NCBI GenBank assembly: GCA_033764095.1 | Contig: JANRJF010000458.1 | Span: 4,814-68,813, forward strand | Source of the DNA: JBDTMT01 sp033764095 | Lineage (GTDB): Bacteria > Desulfobacterota > Binatia > HRBIN30 > CADEER01 | Direction: 5' to 3' | Length of the DNA: 64,000 nucleotides | Part shown: positions 48,970 to 57,872 of the stretch, in pieces | Numbering within the stretch: the stretch's first letter is position 1 | Layout: every line of letters starts with the position of its first letter | Position numbers and translations under genes: made by a program | The notes under the pieces: model-generated | The model's database searches: none | Told to the model about the DNA's origin: nothing | What the model saw: only the letters and a program-made list of their open reading frames with translations

Positions 48970-51954
48970 TTGAGCCTGCTCGGCTTCATTGCCTTCATCC
49001 TCGCGCTGATCGCCTGGCGCCGTACGCGCCGCCGCGACGATCTCGCCGAACGGGTCGAGCGTCTGGAGCGCGAGCTCGCGACGCTGCGCGAGCAGCTGAG
49101 CGCGGCCGGCGTCGCTGCGCCGGCGGTCGCCGCACCGCTGGTCGTAGCGAGCGCTACCGCGACGCCGCTGGCGGTGGACGCGCCGGAACTGCTCGCCGAG
49201 GCCGAGCCGGCCGCCGCCGCGGCGGACGACGCGGCGCGGCCGACCCTGGAGGATCTGCTCGCCCCCGCCGCCGCGCCGCCGCCCGCGGCGCCCGCCGCGC
49301 CGGCGGCGTGGCAGAGCATCGACTGGGAGCGGCTCTTCGGCGTGCGCGCCGCCGCGGTGCTGGGCGGCATCGCCCTGGCGCTCGCCGGCCTGCTGTTCTT
49401 CAAGTACTCGATCGAGCACGGCCTGATCCCGCCGTGGCTGCGCGTCGTGCTCGGCACCCTGGTCGGCATCGGCTGCATCGGTGGCGGCGAGTGGACCTTG
49501 CGCCGGCGTTACGCGGTGACCGCCGACGCGCTCGCCGGCGGCGGCCTGGTGATCCTCTACGCCGCCTTCTGGGCGGCGAGCGTGCGCTACGACCTGGTGC
49601 CGATCGGCGTCGGCTTCGGGCTGATGATCGCGGTCACCGCCACCGGCTGCGCGCTGGCGGCGCGCCACCGGGCGCTGGTGACGGCGCTGATCGGCCTGAT
49701 CGGCGGCTTCGCGACGCCGCTGCTGCTCTCGACCGGCAGCGATCGCCCGCTCGGCCTGTTCGGCTACGTACTGCTGCTCGACACGGCGCTGCTGGTGCTG
49801 GCGCAGCGCGGCCGCTGGCCGTGGCTGGCGGCGCTGAGCTTCGCCGCGACGCTCTTCTACCAGGCACTGTGGATCGGCACCCGCATGGGGCCCGACCGGC
49901 TGGCGCTCGGGCTCGTCATTCTCGGCGTGTTTGCGCTGCTGTTCGCGGTCGCCAGTCGACTGGCGCCCACCGAGCAGCGACGCGGCTGGTGGTGGACGGC
50001 GGCGGCCGCGGTGCTGGCGCCGTTCGCGTTCGCGCTCTACTTCGCCGTCGACGCCGACTTCGGCCCGTCGCTCAATCCGGTCGCGGCGCTGCTGGTGTTG
50101 CTCTCGTTCGCCGCCGCCTGGCTGGCGCGCGAACAGGATCAGCCGGGCCTCGCGGTCGGCGCTGCCGCCGCCAGCCTCGGCGTCTTCGCCGTGTGGGTGG
50201 CGGTCCGCGTCGACGGCGACGGCATCCAGCCGTGGCAACTGACCCTCTGGTGCGTGGCGCTCGCGGCGGCGTTTCACCTCTTCGTCGAGCTGGAGGGGAC
50301 CGAAGACATACCGCCTGGCAGCCCTTCGCCGCAGGCGGGCGGAGCCGATGTGCGCGGCCCGATGCCGGCCGCCGTGCTCGCCGCCGGCGGCGGCTTCGTG
50401 CTCACCATCGCCGCGTCGCAGGCGGCGCAGAGCCTGGCGCCGTGGCTGGTCGGTTGGACGCTGCTGGCGGCGCTGCTGATCCGCCACGCCGGCCGGCCCG
50501 GCCGCGCGCCGTTGCACCTGGTCGCGGCGCTCGGGGTCGGTTTCGCGCTCTGCGTGCTGCGCAACGCGCACGACGGCGAGGCGTGGTTTCCGTCGCTGAC
50601 GGTGTACCTGCCGCTGACCATTCTCGCCGCCGGCGCCTTCCAGGCGGTGGCGCTGACCCGCGTCGAGGCCGCGGCGCAGCGCTTCGCCGAACATGCCGCG
50701 GCGCTGCTGCCGGTCGTCCTGCTGCTCTACCTCGAGGGCGATCCGCAGGCCCCGGCGGTGCCCTTCCTGCTCGGCACGCTGATCCTCGGCCTGCTCGCCG
50801 CCTTTGCCGGCACCCGCCTCGGCCTCGGTGTCTGGCTGTGCGTCGCGGTGGCGGTCACCGCGCTGGCGCACGACACCTGGAGCCGCGCGCTGCTGCTCGG
50901 CGACGATCCCGCCGCGCTCGCCGGGCGCGCGCTGCTTCTGCAAGCGGTGGCGGTGCTCGCGTTCACCGCCTGGCCCTTCCTGGTCGCCCGTCGCTACCCC
51001 CTCGACCGCCTCGCCTGGCCGGCCGCGGCACTGGCGGCACCGGCCTGGTTCCTGTCGCTGCGCCGGCTGTTCGAGCTGTGCTTCGGCGACGGCGCGATCG
51101 GGGCGCTGCCGGTGGCACTCGGCGTCGTGGCCGTGCTGGCGCTGCGCCAGGCGCGCGCGCTCGGCCCGCGCGAGGAGCCGCTGCGCACCGAGGTGCTCGC
51201 CTGGTTCGGCGCCGTCGCGCTCAGCTTCGTCACCCTCGCCAGCCCGCTGCAGCTGGCGCGCGAGTGGATCACCATCGGCTGGGCGCTCGAAGGCGTCGCC
51301 GTGCTGTGGCTCTGGCGGCGTCTCGATCACCCCGGCCTCAAGTACTTCGGCCTCGCGCTGCTGCTCGCCGTCGCCGTGCGCCTGATCGCCAACCCGGCGG
51401 TGCTCGACTACTACCCGCGCCCCGCCTGGCGCGTCGTCAACTGGCTCCTCTACACCTACCTCGTCCCGGCGGCGGCGCTGCTCGGCGCCAGCAGCATCCT
51501 CGCCGAGCTGGAGCTTCCGCGGCTGCGCGACTGGGAGCGCGTCGGCTACGCGCGCGGCCGCGCCTGGGGCGCGATCGCCACCGGCCTCGGCGGGTTGGCG
51601 GTGATCTTCGTCTGGATCAACCTCGCCATCGCCGACTGGTTCAGCGCCGGCCCGAGCCTGGTGGTGAGCTTCGAGCGCCTGCCGGCGCGCGACCTCACCA
51701 CCTCGATCGCCTGGGCGGTCTACGCGCTCGTGCTGTTGGTGTTGGGTGTACTGCGCCGCAGCATCGGCCTGCGCTGGGCGAGTCTCGGCCTGCTGCTGGT
51801 CACCATCGCCAAGGTCTTCCTGCACGACCTCGGCGAGCTGCGCGATCTGTATCGCGTCGCCTCGCTGCTCGGCCTCGCCATCTCGCTGATCCTGGTGTCG
51901 CTCGCCTATCAGCGCTTCGTCTTCGGCCCCGACGAGGCGGAGCAGCGCTCGTGA
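48970..51954 (+). CDS. DUF2339 multi-pass membrane protein
   Basis: 994 aa from a TTG at 48970 with GGGGAG upstream. N-terminal helix (LGFIAFILALIAW), a coiled coil (LAERVERLERELATLREQL), an Ala/Pro linker, then the DUF2339 entry motif DWERLFGVRAAAVLGGIALALAG and KYSIEHGLIPPWLRVVLGTL. About 25 further hydrophobic helices follow. Repeated motifs such as LIGLIGGFATPLLLSTG and ITIGWALEGVAVLWLWRRLD are family patterns. The function is unknown; the family is an envelope protein that commonly occurs with DUF3999, as here. The stop overlaps the next gene's start (GTGA). Confidence 0.88.
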   Translation: MSLLGFIAFILALIAWRRTRRRDDLAERVERLERELATLREQLSAAGVAAPAVAAPLVVASATATPLAVDAPELLAEAEPAAAAADDAARPTLEDLLAPAAAPPPAAPAAPAAWQSIDWERLFGVRAAAVLGGIALALAGLLFFKYSIEHGLIPPWLRVVLGTLVGIGCIGGGEWTLRRRYAVTADALAGGGLVILYAAFWAASVRYDLVPIGVGFGLMIAVTATGCALAARHRALVTALIGLIGGFATPLLLSTGSDRPLGLFGYVLLLDTALLVLAQRGRWPWLAALSFAATLFYQALWIGTRMGPDRLALGLVILGVFALLFAVASRLAPTEQRRGWWWTAAAAVLAPFAFALYFAVDADFGPSLNPVAALLVLLSFAAAWLAREQDQPGLAVGAAAASLGVFAVWVAVRVDGDGIQPWQLTLWCVALAAAFHLFVELEGTEDIPPGSPSPQAGGADVRGPMPAAVLAAGGGFVLTIAASQAAQSLAPWLVGWTLLAALLIRHAGRPGRAPLHLVAALGVGFALCVLRNAHDGEAWFPSLTVYLPLTILAAGAFQAVALTRVEAAAQRFAEHAAALLPVVLLLYLEGDPQAPAVPFLLGTLILGLLAAFAGTRLGLGVWLCVAVAVTALAHDTWSRALLLGDDPAALAGRALLLQAVAVLAFTAWPFLVARRYPLDRLAWPAAALAAPAWFLSLRRLFELCFGDGAIGALPVALGVVAVLALRQARALGPREEPLRTEVLAWFGAVALSFVTLASPLQLAREWITIGWALEGVAVLWLWRRLDHPGLKYFGLALLLAVAVRLIANPAVLDYYPRPAWRVVNWLLYTYLVPAAALLGASSILAELELPRLRDWERVGYARGRAWGAIATGLGGLAVIFVWINLAIADWFSAGPSLVVSFERLPARDLTTSIAWAVYALVLLVLGVLRRSIGLRWASLGLLLVTIAKVFLHDLGELRDLYRVASLLGLAISLILVSLAYQRFVFGPDEAEQRS

Positions 51955-53981
51955 TCCGCACGCTGTTCACCTGTGTGCTGCTGGTCGCCGGCGTGGCGCA
52001 CGCCGACGTCCCCGACCTGCGCCGGTTGTTTCCCTTCGAGCGGACGGTCGACGTGGCGCAGCCGGGCGTGGTGCGCCTCGCGCTGCCCGCCGAGGTCCTG
52101 CGCGCGACCCGGCCCGACCTGTCCGACGTGCGGCTGTTCGACGCCGACGGCCGCGAGGTGCCCTTCCTGATCGACACCGGCGAGCCGCGCGGCGAGCGCG
52201 TCGAACGCCGCCTCGAGCCGACCGTGCTCGATGCGCGCCGCGAGCAGATCGAGCGCGCCGATGCCCCGCCGCTCTACCGCGAGACCTATGTCCTCGCCGC
52301 GCCACCCGACGACGCGCCGGCCTGGGAGTTGCTGTTCGACGTCGAGCAGGCGGAGTTTCTGCGCCGCCTGACCGTCGAGGCGGTCGACGCCGACGGCAGC
52401 CGCCGACCGCTGCTGAAGGACGACGCCATCTTCCGCCTGCGCAAGCCGCTGTCGGCGAAGCTGCGCGTCGCGCTGCCGCTGCGCGGCGCGGCGCCGTGGC
52501 CGAGCCGCATTGCGGTGACGCTGGAGGGCGAGGACGGCCAGTACCTGCGCCCGCGACTCGCGCTGCAGAGCACCCGCGACCTGGCGGCGAACCCGCCGGT
52601 CGCGGTCGAGCTCGAGCCGATCAGCGTCGAGACGCGCGACGGGCGCTCGGTCATCGAGCTGGCCCGCCCCGGCGGTCTGGTGCCGGATGCGCTGCGCCTC
52701 GACAGCCGCACGGCGGCGTTCTCGCGCGACGTCACCGTCTGGGATGAGCAGCCGGGGCAGCCGGCGACGCAGATCGGAGCCGCAACACTGGTGCGGCTGC
52801 GCGGCGCCACCGGCGAGCGCGAGCGCGAGGTGGCGCTGCGCGCCGCCCGCGGCGACCGCCTGCGCCTGGAGATCACCGACGGCGACAGTCCGGCGCTGGT
52901 CAATCCGCGCGTCATCGCGCTGGTGCGCCAGCCGGTCCTGGTGTTCGCCGCCGACGCCAGCGGCGCCTTCACGCTGCGCTATGGCGGCGGCCGCGCCCAC
53001 GCACCGCGCTACGACCTGGCGGCGCTGCGCCCGCGGCCCAATACGCCGCTCGACGCGGCGCGCGCCGCGCTGGTCGCGCCGGCCGACCCGCCTGCCGCGC
53101 CGGCGACGCTCGGGCCGCAGGGTGACAATCCGGCCTACGATGGCGCCCCGGCGCTGGGGTTCGCGCTGCGCCCGGGCGCCGCGCTGGATGCGCGCGCATG
53201 GGCGCTGCGGCGCCGCCTGGCGGTGCCGCAATCGCCCGACGGGCTGACCCGCCTGCGCCTGGCACCGGAGGACGCGGCCGCGGCACGCCCCGATCTCGCC
53301 GATCTGCGGATCGTCGACGCGCAGGGGCAGCAATGGCCGTACCTGCTGCAGCGCGACGCCGGGCGCTTCTGGCAGGAGCTCGAGGTCGATCGACCGCGGC
53401 GCGACGGGCGCCGCTCGACGGTGGCCCTGCGCCTGCCGGTCGCGCCGCTGACCATCGACCAGCTGGCGCTGGAGAGCGACGCGACGTTCGTCGACCGTCC
53501 GTTCCGCCTGCGCGGCAAGGCGCCGGACGAGACCGAGGTCGTGCTCGCCGACGGCCGCCTGACGCTGCGCGCCGAACGCCCGCAACCGCTCACCATCGCC
53601 TTTGCGCCGCAGCGGCTGAGCGAGCTGACGCTGGAGATCGACGACGGTGACGAGGCGCCGCTCGCCTGGCGCGCGGCGCGGGCGCGCAGCGTCGCGGCGG
53701 AGCTCTTCCTGGTCGCCCCGGCCGGCGCGTACTCGCTGCTGGTCGGCGCCGCCGACGCCGAGCCGCCGACCTACGACATCGAGCGGGTGCGCGACGTCGT
53801 CTTCGCCGTGCGCGGCGGCACTGCCGCGGTGGGCGCGCTGGAGGCGAACCCGGTGCACACGCTCGGCATCAGCGCGCGCGGGGGCTGGGCGACGCTGCTG
53901 CCGCGCCTGCTGCTCTGGGCGGCGCTGATCGCCGCCGTGCTGGTGCTCGGCGTGGTGACCCTGCGCACCGTGCGGCGCTGA
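51951..53981 (+). CDS. DUF3999 envelope protein
   Basis: 676 aa from a GTG at 51951 overlapping the DUF2339 stop. A signal peptide (RTLFTCVLLVAGVAHA) is followed by beta-sandwich repeats with DUF3999 patterns (FPFERTVDVAQPGVVRLALP, LSDVRLFDADGREVPFLID, WELLFDVEQAEFLRRLTVEA, LRIVDAQGQQWPYLL) and a C-terminal membrane helix (LLPRLLLWAALIAAVLVLGVV). It should be anchored in the inner membrane with its bulk in the periplasm. The role is unknown; translational overlap with DUF2339 implies a joint complex. Confidence 0.87.
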   Translation: MIRTLFTCVLLVAGVAHADVPDLRRLFPFERTVDVAQPGVVRLALPAEVLRATRPDLSDVRLFDADGREVPFLIDTGEPRGERVERRLEPTVLDARREQIERADAPPLYRETYVLAAPPDDAPAWELLFDVEQAEFLRRLTVEAVDADGSRRPLLKDDAIFRLRKPLSAKLRVALPLRGAAPWPSRIAVTLEGEDGQYLRPRLALQSTRDLAANPPVAVELEPISVETRDGRSVIELARPGGLVPDALRLDSRTAAFSRDVTVWDEQPGQPATQIGAATLVRLRGATGEREREVALRAARGDRLRLEITDGDSPALVNPRVIALVRQPVLVFAADASGAFTLRYGGGRAHAPRYDLAALRPRPNTPLDAARAALVAPADPPAAPATLGPQGDNPAYDGAPALGFALRPGAALDARAWALRRRLAVPQSPDGLTRLRLAPEDAAAARPDLADLRIVDAQGQQWPYLLQRDAGRFWQELEVDRPRRDGRRSTVALRLPVAPLTIDQLALESDATFVDRPFRLRGKAPDETEVVLADGRLTLRAERPQPLTIAFAPQRLSELTLEIDDGDEAPLAWRAARARSVAAELFLVAPAGAYSLLVGAADAEPPTYDIERVRDVVFAVRGGTAAVGALEANPVHTLGISARGGWATLLPRLLLWAALIAAVLVLGVVTLRTVRR

Positions 53982-54058
53982 ATTCCGCCTGGCAGGCTGA
54001 CAGCACTTTCGTCTGTCGATTCGGCATAGCGCTGCGCTATGGTCGCCCCGTTCGCGCC

Positions 54059-56218
54059 ATGTTCCAGCCGTCTGATGATGCGGTCCGCAACTCGCCGGAG
54101 GTCGGCGCGGCCTTCAACCGCCTGCTGATCCGCCGCGCTCGCGTCGGTCTTCTGCTCGGCTGCGCCGCGGTGGTCGCCTTCGTCACCGTGAATCATCTCG
54201 GGCGGACGCCGATGCCGAGGTGGACCGACGTGATGAACCTGTCGGTCGCGCTGGGTCTGGCGGCGGCGTTGATCGCCACCACCTACGCGGCAGTGCAACG
54301 CCACATCATCGCGCTGATGATGCTGGCCGTCACGCTGGCCAGCGCCGTGCGTGCCCTGGCGGGCACCTGGCATGGGGACGTGGCGCCGAGCGCCATCTTC
54401 CTGGTCGTCATGGCGATGACCGCCGCGTCGATCCTCGCCTGGGGCTTCTGGCCGCAGATCTTCACCGCCGTCGTCGCCGGCATCGCGGCAGCGTTGAACG
54501 CCTATCTGGTCACCGGCGGTTTCGGCCCACCGCCCGGGCATGCCGCGGCGGCGGTCGCGCTCGGCCTCGCCGGCTCGGTGATCCTGGCGGTCGAGATGCG
54601 CCGCCATCACCTGCAGTTGTTCGTCGACAACCTGCGCCGGCGGCAGGCCGAGGCGGCGCTCGCGCAGCTCAACGCCCAGCTCGAGCAGCGCGTCGAAGAG
54701 CGCACCGCGCAGCTTGCCGCCGCGACCCGCGACCTGGAGCGCGAGGTGCACGAGCGCCAACAGGCGGCGGCGGACCTGCGCGAGAGCCAGCGGCGCCTGC
54801 AGGCCGTGCTCGATCACGCCGACGTCGCCATCTACCTGCGCGACCTCGACGGGCGCTACCTGGTGGTCAACCGCTACTGGTTGGCGCTGGCGGGCCGCAC
54901 GGCCGAGGAGGTGATCGGGCTCCGCATGGAGGAGGTGCTGCCGCCCGACGTCGTGGCCGGGTTGCGCGCGCACGACGACGAGGTGCTCGCCGCGCCGCAT
55001 TCGCTGCAGTTCGAGGAGAGCATCCCGCAGCTCGACGGGTGGCACACCTTCGTCTCGGTGAAGTTCGCCTGGCACCGCGACGACGGCACGCCGGTCGGCA
55101 TCTGGGGACTGTCCACCGACATCACCGAGCGCAAGCACGCCGAGGCCGAGCTGCGGCGCTCCGAAGCGGCACTGACGGCGGTGCTGGAGAACACCAGCGA
55201 CGCGATCTGGGCGCTCGACCGGCACGGGGCGGTGACGGTGATGAACGCGGCGGCGCGTCGTCGCTTTGCCGCCCGCGAGGCCGGCGTCCCGGTGGTGCCG
55301 AGCGGCGACGCCGGCGGCGAGTTCGGGCAGCTCTATGCGCGCGCCCTCGCCGGCCATCACGTCGAGCTCGGCTACACCGTGCCGGGCGCCGGCGGCGACG
55401 AGAGCTATCTGACCGCCGCCAATCCGATCGTCGAGGACGGCGCGGTGGTCGGGGTGACGGTGATCAGCAAGGACATCACCCAACTGCGGCGCGCCGAGCA
55501 GGCGGCGCGCGAGCACCAGGCCGAGCTGGCGCACGTGCTGCGGCTGAGCACGATGGGCGAGATGGCCTCCGGCCTGGCGCACGAGATCAACCAACCGCTC
55601 GGCGCCATCGCCAACTACGCGCAGGGCTGTGCCCGCCGGCTGCGCAACGGCACCGCCGACGTCGAGACGCTGCTGCCGGTGATCGACAAGATCGGCGCCG
55701 AGGCGCTGCGGGCCGGCGAGGTGATCCGCCGCCTGCGCGACCTGGTGCGCAAGGAGGAGCCGCGCCAGGCGCCGGCCGATCTCAACCTGCTGGTGCGCGA
55801 GACGCTGCGCCTGGTCGAACCGGAAGCGCGCGAGCGCAACGTCCGCATCCAGCTCGAGCTGGCGCCGGCGCTGCCGCCGATCTCCTGCAACGACATCCAG
55901 ATCGAGCAGGTGCTGCTCAATCTGCTGCTCAACGGCGTCGAGGCGGTGGAGGCCTCGCCCAACGGCGTGCGGCGCGTCACCGTCGCCACCGCGGCGGTGC
56001 CCAACGGGGTCGAAGTGGCGGTGAGCGACAGCGGCGCCGGGCTGCCCGATCCGCCGGTGGACGTGTTCAAGCCGTTCTTCACCACCAAGCCGGACGGGCT
56101 CGGCATGGGCCTGTCGATCAGCCGCTCGATCATCGAGGCGCACGGCGGCCAGCTGTCGGCGACCCGCAACCCGGAGCGCGGCAGCACCTTTCGCTTCGTC
56201 CTTCCGCACCGCGCGTGA
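54059..56218 (+). CDS. Membrane PAS-domain sensor histidine kinase (orphan)
   Basis: 719 aa. About six N-terminal membrane helices (residues about 28-180) are followed by a coiled coil (LNAQLEQRVEERTAQLAAAT). Two PAS domains follow: about 250-365 (VLDHADVAIYLRDLDGRYLV, ending GIWGLSTDITERKHAE) and about 370-485 (VLENTSDAIWALDRHGAVTV, VVGVTVISKDITQLRRAE). HisKA carries His508 in STMGEMASGLAHEINQPLGA, the form seen in FixL/DctB-type kinases, then HATPase_c motifs (QVLLNLLLNGVEAV, DSGAGLPD, FKPFFTTKPDGLGMGLSISR). No response regulator is adjacent. No haem-binding PAS His as in FixL is obvious, so the signal is unknown; membrane location suggests an envelope or redox signal. Confidence 0.92.
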   Translation: MFQPSDDAVRNSPEVGAAFNRLLIRRARVGLLLGCAAVVAFVTVNHLGRTPMPRWTDVMNLSVALGLAAALIATTYAAVQRHIIALMMLAVTLASAVRALAGTWHGDVAPSAIFLVVMAMTAASILAWGFWPQIFTAVVAGIAAALNAYLVTGGFGPPPGHAAAAVALGLAGSVILAVEMRRHHLQLFVDNLRRRQAEAALAQLNAQLEQRVEERTAQLAAATRDLEREVHERQQAAADLRESQRRLQAVLDHADVAIYLRDLDGRYLVVNRYWLALAGRTAEEVIGLRMEEVLPPDVVAGLRAHDDEVLAAPHSLQFEESIPQLDGWHTFVSVKFAWHRDDGTPVGIWGLSTDITERKHAEAELRRSEAALTAVLENTSDAIWALDRHGAVTVMNAAARRRFAAREAGVPVVPSGDAGGEFGQLYARALAGHHVELGYTVPGAGGDESYLTAANPIVEDGAVVGVTVISKDITQLRRAEQAAREHQAELAHVLRLSTMGEMASGLAHEINQPLGAIANYAQGCARRLRNGTADVETLLPVIDKIGAEALRAGEVIRRLRDLVRKEEPRQAPADLNLLVRETLRLVEPEARERNVRIQLELAPALPPISCNDIQIEQVLLNLLLNGVEAVEASPNGVRRVTVATAAVPNGVEVAVSDSGAGLPDPPVDVFKPFFTTKPDGLGMGLSISRSIIEAHGGQLSATRNPERGSTFRFVLPHRA

Positions 56219-56274
56219 CCGCCGCGCGGATTCGCCGCGTGGTGCAATCCGGCCGATTGTGGTGAGCTGCGCCG

Positions 56275-57786
56275 GTGAACCTGTTCGGGCTGCTGCTCGA
56301 CCAACCGCGCGAGCGCGTCGCGCTCGCCTCCGACGACGCGACGTGGACCTACGGCGGCCTGGCCGACGCCAGCCTGCGGGTCGCGGCGGGGCTGGGTCGG
56401 CTCGGGCTGCAGCCGGGCGACCGGGTCGCCTACTTCCTGCCCAACTGCGTCGAGCTGGTGCTCGGTTACTTCGGCGCCTTCGCGGCGGGGGTGATCGGCG
56501 TTCCGCTCAACCCGCGCTACCAGGGCGCCGAGGTCGAGCACGCGGTGGCCGACAGTCGGCCGCGCGCGCTGATCGCCGACGCCGCCCTGCTGGCGCGGCT
56601 CGACGGCGCCCGCCTCGCCGCGCTCGGCATCGAGGCGGTGTTCGTGCGCGGCGGCCTCGCGCCGCCGGGAACCCGGCCCTTCGCTGCGCTGACCGCGCCA
56701 GCGCCGCGCGCGGCGCCGGCAACCGTCGCGCCGGCGGCCGACGCGGTGATCCTCTACACCTCCGGCTCGACCGCGGCGCCGAAGGGCGTCACCCACACGC
56801 ACGGCGGCCTGCACAACGCCGTGCGCCATCAGGTCGCGACGCAGCAACTCACGGCGACCGACGTGCAGCTCGCCTGGATGGGCATCGCCTACATCGCGGC
56901 GTTCTGCGGCCAGCTGCTGCCCAGCCTGGCGCTCGGCGGTCGCACCGTGCTGCTCGGGCGCTTCGCGCCGGAGGCGGTGCTCGATGCGATCGCGCGCCAG
57001 CGGGTGACGCGGCTGCAGAGCGGACCGACCGACCTGCGCGACCTGCTCGACGCGCCCGGCCTCGCCGCCGCCGACCTGACCTCGCTGCGCGCCTGCATCG
57101 CCGGCGGCGAACAGATCCACCGCGAGCTGCACGAGCGCTTCGCCGCCCGCACCGGTTTCGCGCTCACCGAGGCGTGCGGCATGACCGAGCTCTACAACTA
57201 CGCGAGCAATCCGCCGTTCGGCGCCAAACGGCTGGGCTCGATCGGCCACCCGACCGACGGCGTCGACATGCGGCTGGTGGATCGCGACGGCCGTGAAGCC
57301 GACGAAGGCGAGATCCACGTGCGCAGCGACGCATTGATGCGCGGCTACTGGAACAATCTCGAGGCGACCGCCGCGGTGCTGCGCGACGGCTGGCTGGCGA
57401 CCGGCGATCTGGCGCGCCGCGATGCCGACGGCTGGTACTGGTTCATCGGGCGCCGCAAGCACCTCATCATCCGCGGCGCCTCGAACATCGCGCCGGGCGA
57501 GGTCGAGGCGGTACTGGTTGCACACCCGGCGGTCGCCAACGCCGGCGTGGTCGGCGCGCCGGATCGGCGCGAGGGGCACGTGCCGGTGGCGTTCGTTCAG
57601 CTGCGGCCCGGTGCGACCGTCGATGCCGAGACGCTGCGCGCCTTCGCCGCCGAGCGGCTCGCCGCCTACAAGGTGCCGGTGCGCATCGCGATCGTCGCGG
57701 CGCTGCCGCTCACCGCCACCGGCAAGGTCGATCGCGCCCGGCTGCCAATCTCCCCGAGCAAACCCCCCTTTGAAAGCGGGGGGTGA
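56275..57786 (+). CDS. AMP-forming acyl-CoA synthetase/ligase
   Basis: 503 aa from a GTG at 56275. ANL superfamily motifs are in order: the P-loop ILYTSGSTAAPKGVTHTHGG, EACGMTELYNYASNPPFGAK, TGDLARRDADGWYWFIGRRK with the hinge Asp/Arg, IIRGASNIAPGEVEAVLVAH and the catalytic Lys in LTATGKVDRARL. It activates a carboxylic acid to acyl-AMP and then acyl-CoA in the cytoplasm; chain length or aromatic preference is not readable. The last 11 residues (SKPPFESGG and before) are coded by the left arm of a palindromic repeat rather than by the family's normal C-terminus. Convergent with pabC. Confidence 0.9.
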   Translation: MNLFGLLLDQPRERVALASDDATWTYGGLADASLRVAAGLGRLGLQPGDRVAYFLPNCVELVLGYFGAFAAGVIGVPLNPRYQGAEVEHAVADSRPRALIADAALLARLDGARLAALGIEAVFVRGGLAPPGTRPFAALTAPAPRAAPATVAPAADAVILYTSGSTAAPKGVTHTHGGLHNAVRHQVATQQLTATDVQLAWMGIAYIAAFCGQLLPSLALGGRTVLLGRFAPEAVLDAIARQRVTRLQSGPTDLRDLLDAPGLAAADLTSLRACIAGGEQIHRELHERFAARTGFALTEACGMTELYNYASNPPFGAKRLGSIGHPTDGVDMRLVDRDGREADEGEIHVRSDALMRGYWNNLEATAAVLRDGWLATGDLARRDADGWYWFIGRRKHLIIRGASNIAPGEVEAVLVAHPAVANAGVVGAPDRREGHVPVAFVQLRPGATVDAETLRAFAAERLAAYKVPVRIAIVAALPLTATGKVDRARLPISPSKPPFESGG

Positions 57787-57872
57787 GGGGGGATTTTCGA
57801 AACGATCAGCGCCCGCGGGCAGGTCGTTTGGAAAATCCCCCCTGGCCGCCCTTTTTCAACGCGGGGGCTTTC
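57760..57872. repeat. Palindromic element forming the 3' ends of two convergent genes
   Basis: The left part AAACCCCCCTTTGAAAG, CGGGGGGTGAGGGGGGATTT (57760-57796) and the right part GGAAAATCCCCCCTGGCC, CCTTTTTCAACGCGGGGG (57830-57867) are imperfect inverted copies; CGTTT/AAACG flank the centre. It covers the last codons of the acyl-CoA synthetase and, on the other strand, of pabC, which ends ALKKGGQGGFSKRPARG, a peptide I recognise as typical of this widespread repeat type. It can also act as a bidirectional terminator. Confidence 0.75.

Noticed and set aside
48779..48972. Possible small plus-strand gene in the SPFH-DUF2339 gap
   Set aside because: Starts MMTIISCPLPLS but continues as low-quality Ala/Arg/Ser sequence without a ribosome site and overlaps the DUF2339 start region.
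48718..51825. Long minus-strand open frame (1035 codons) antisense to DUF2339
   Set aside because: Composition is Gln/Arg/Glu-rich with no hydrophobic core; the opposite strand has a clear DUF2339 membrane protein.
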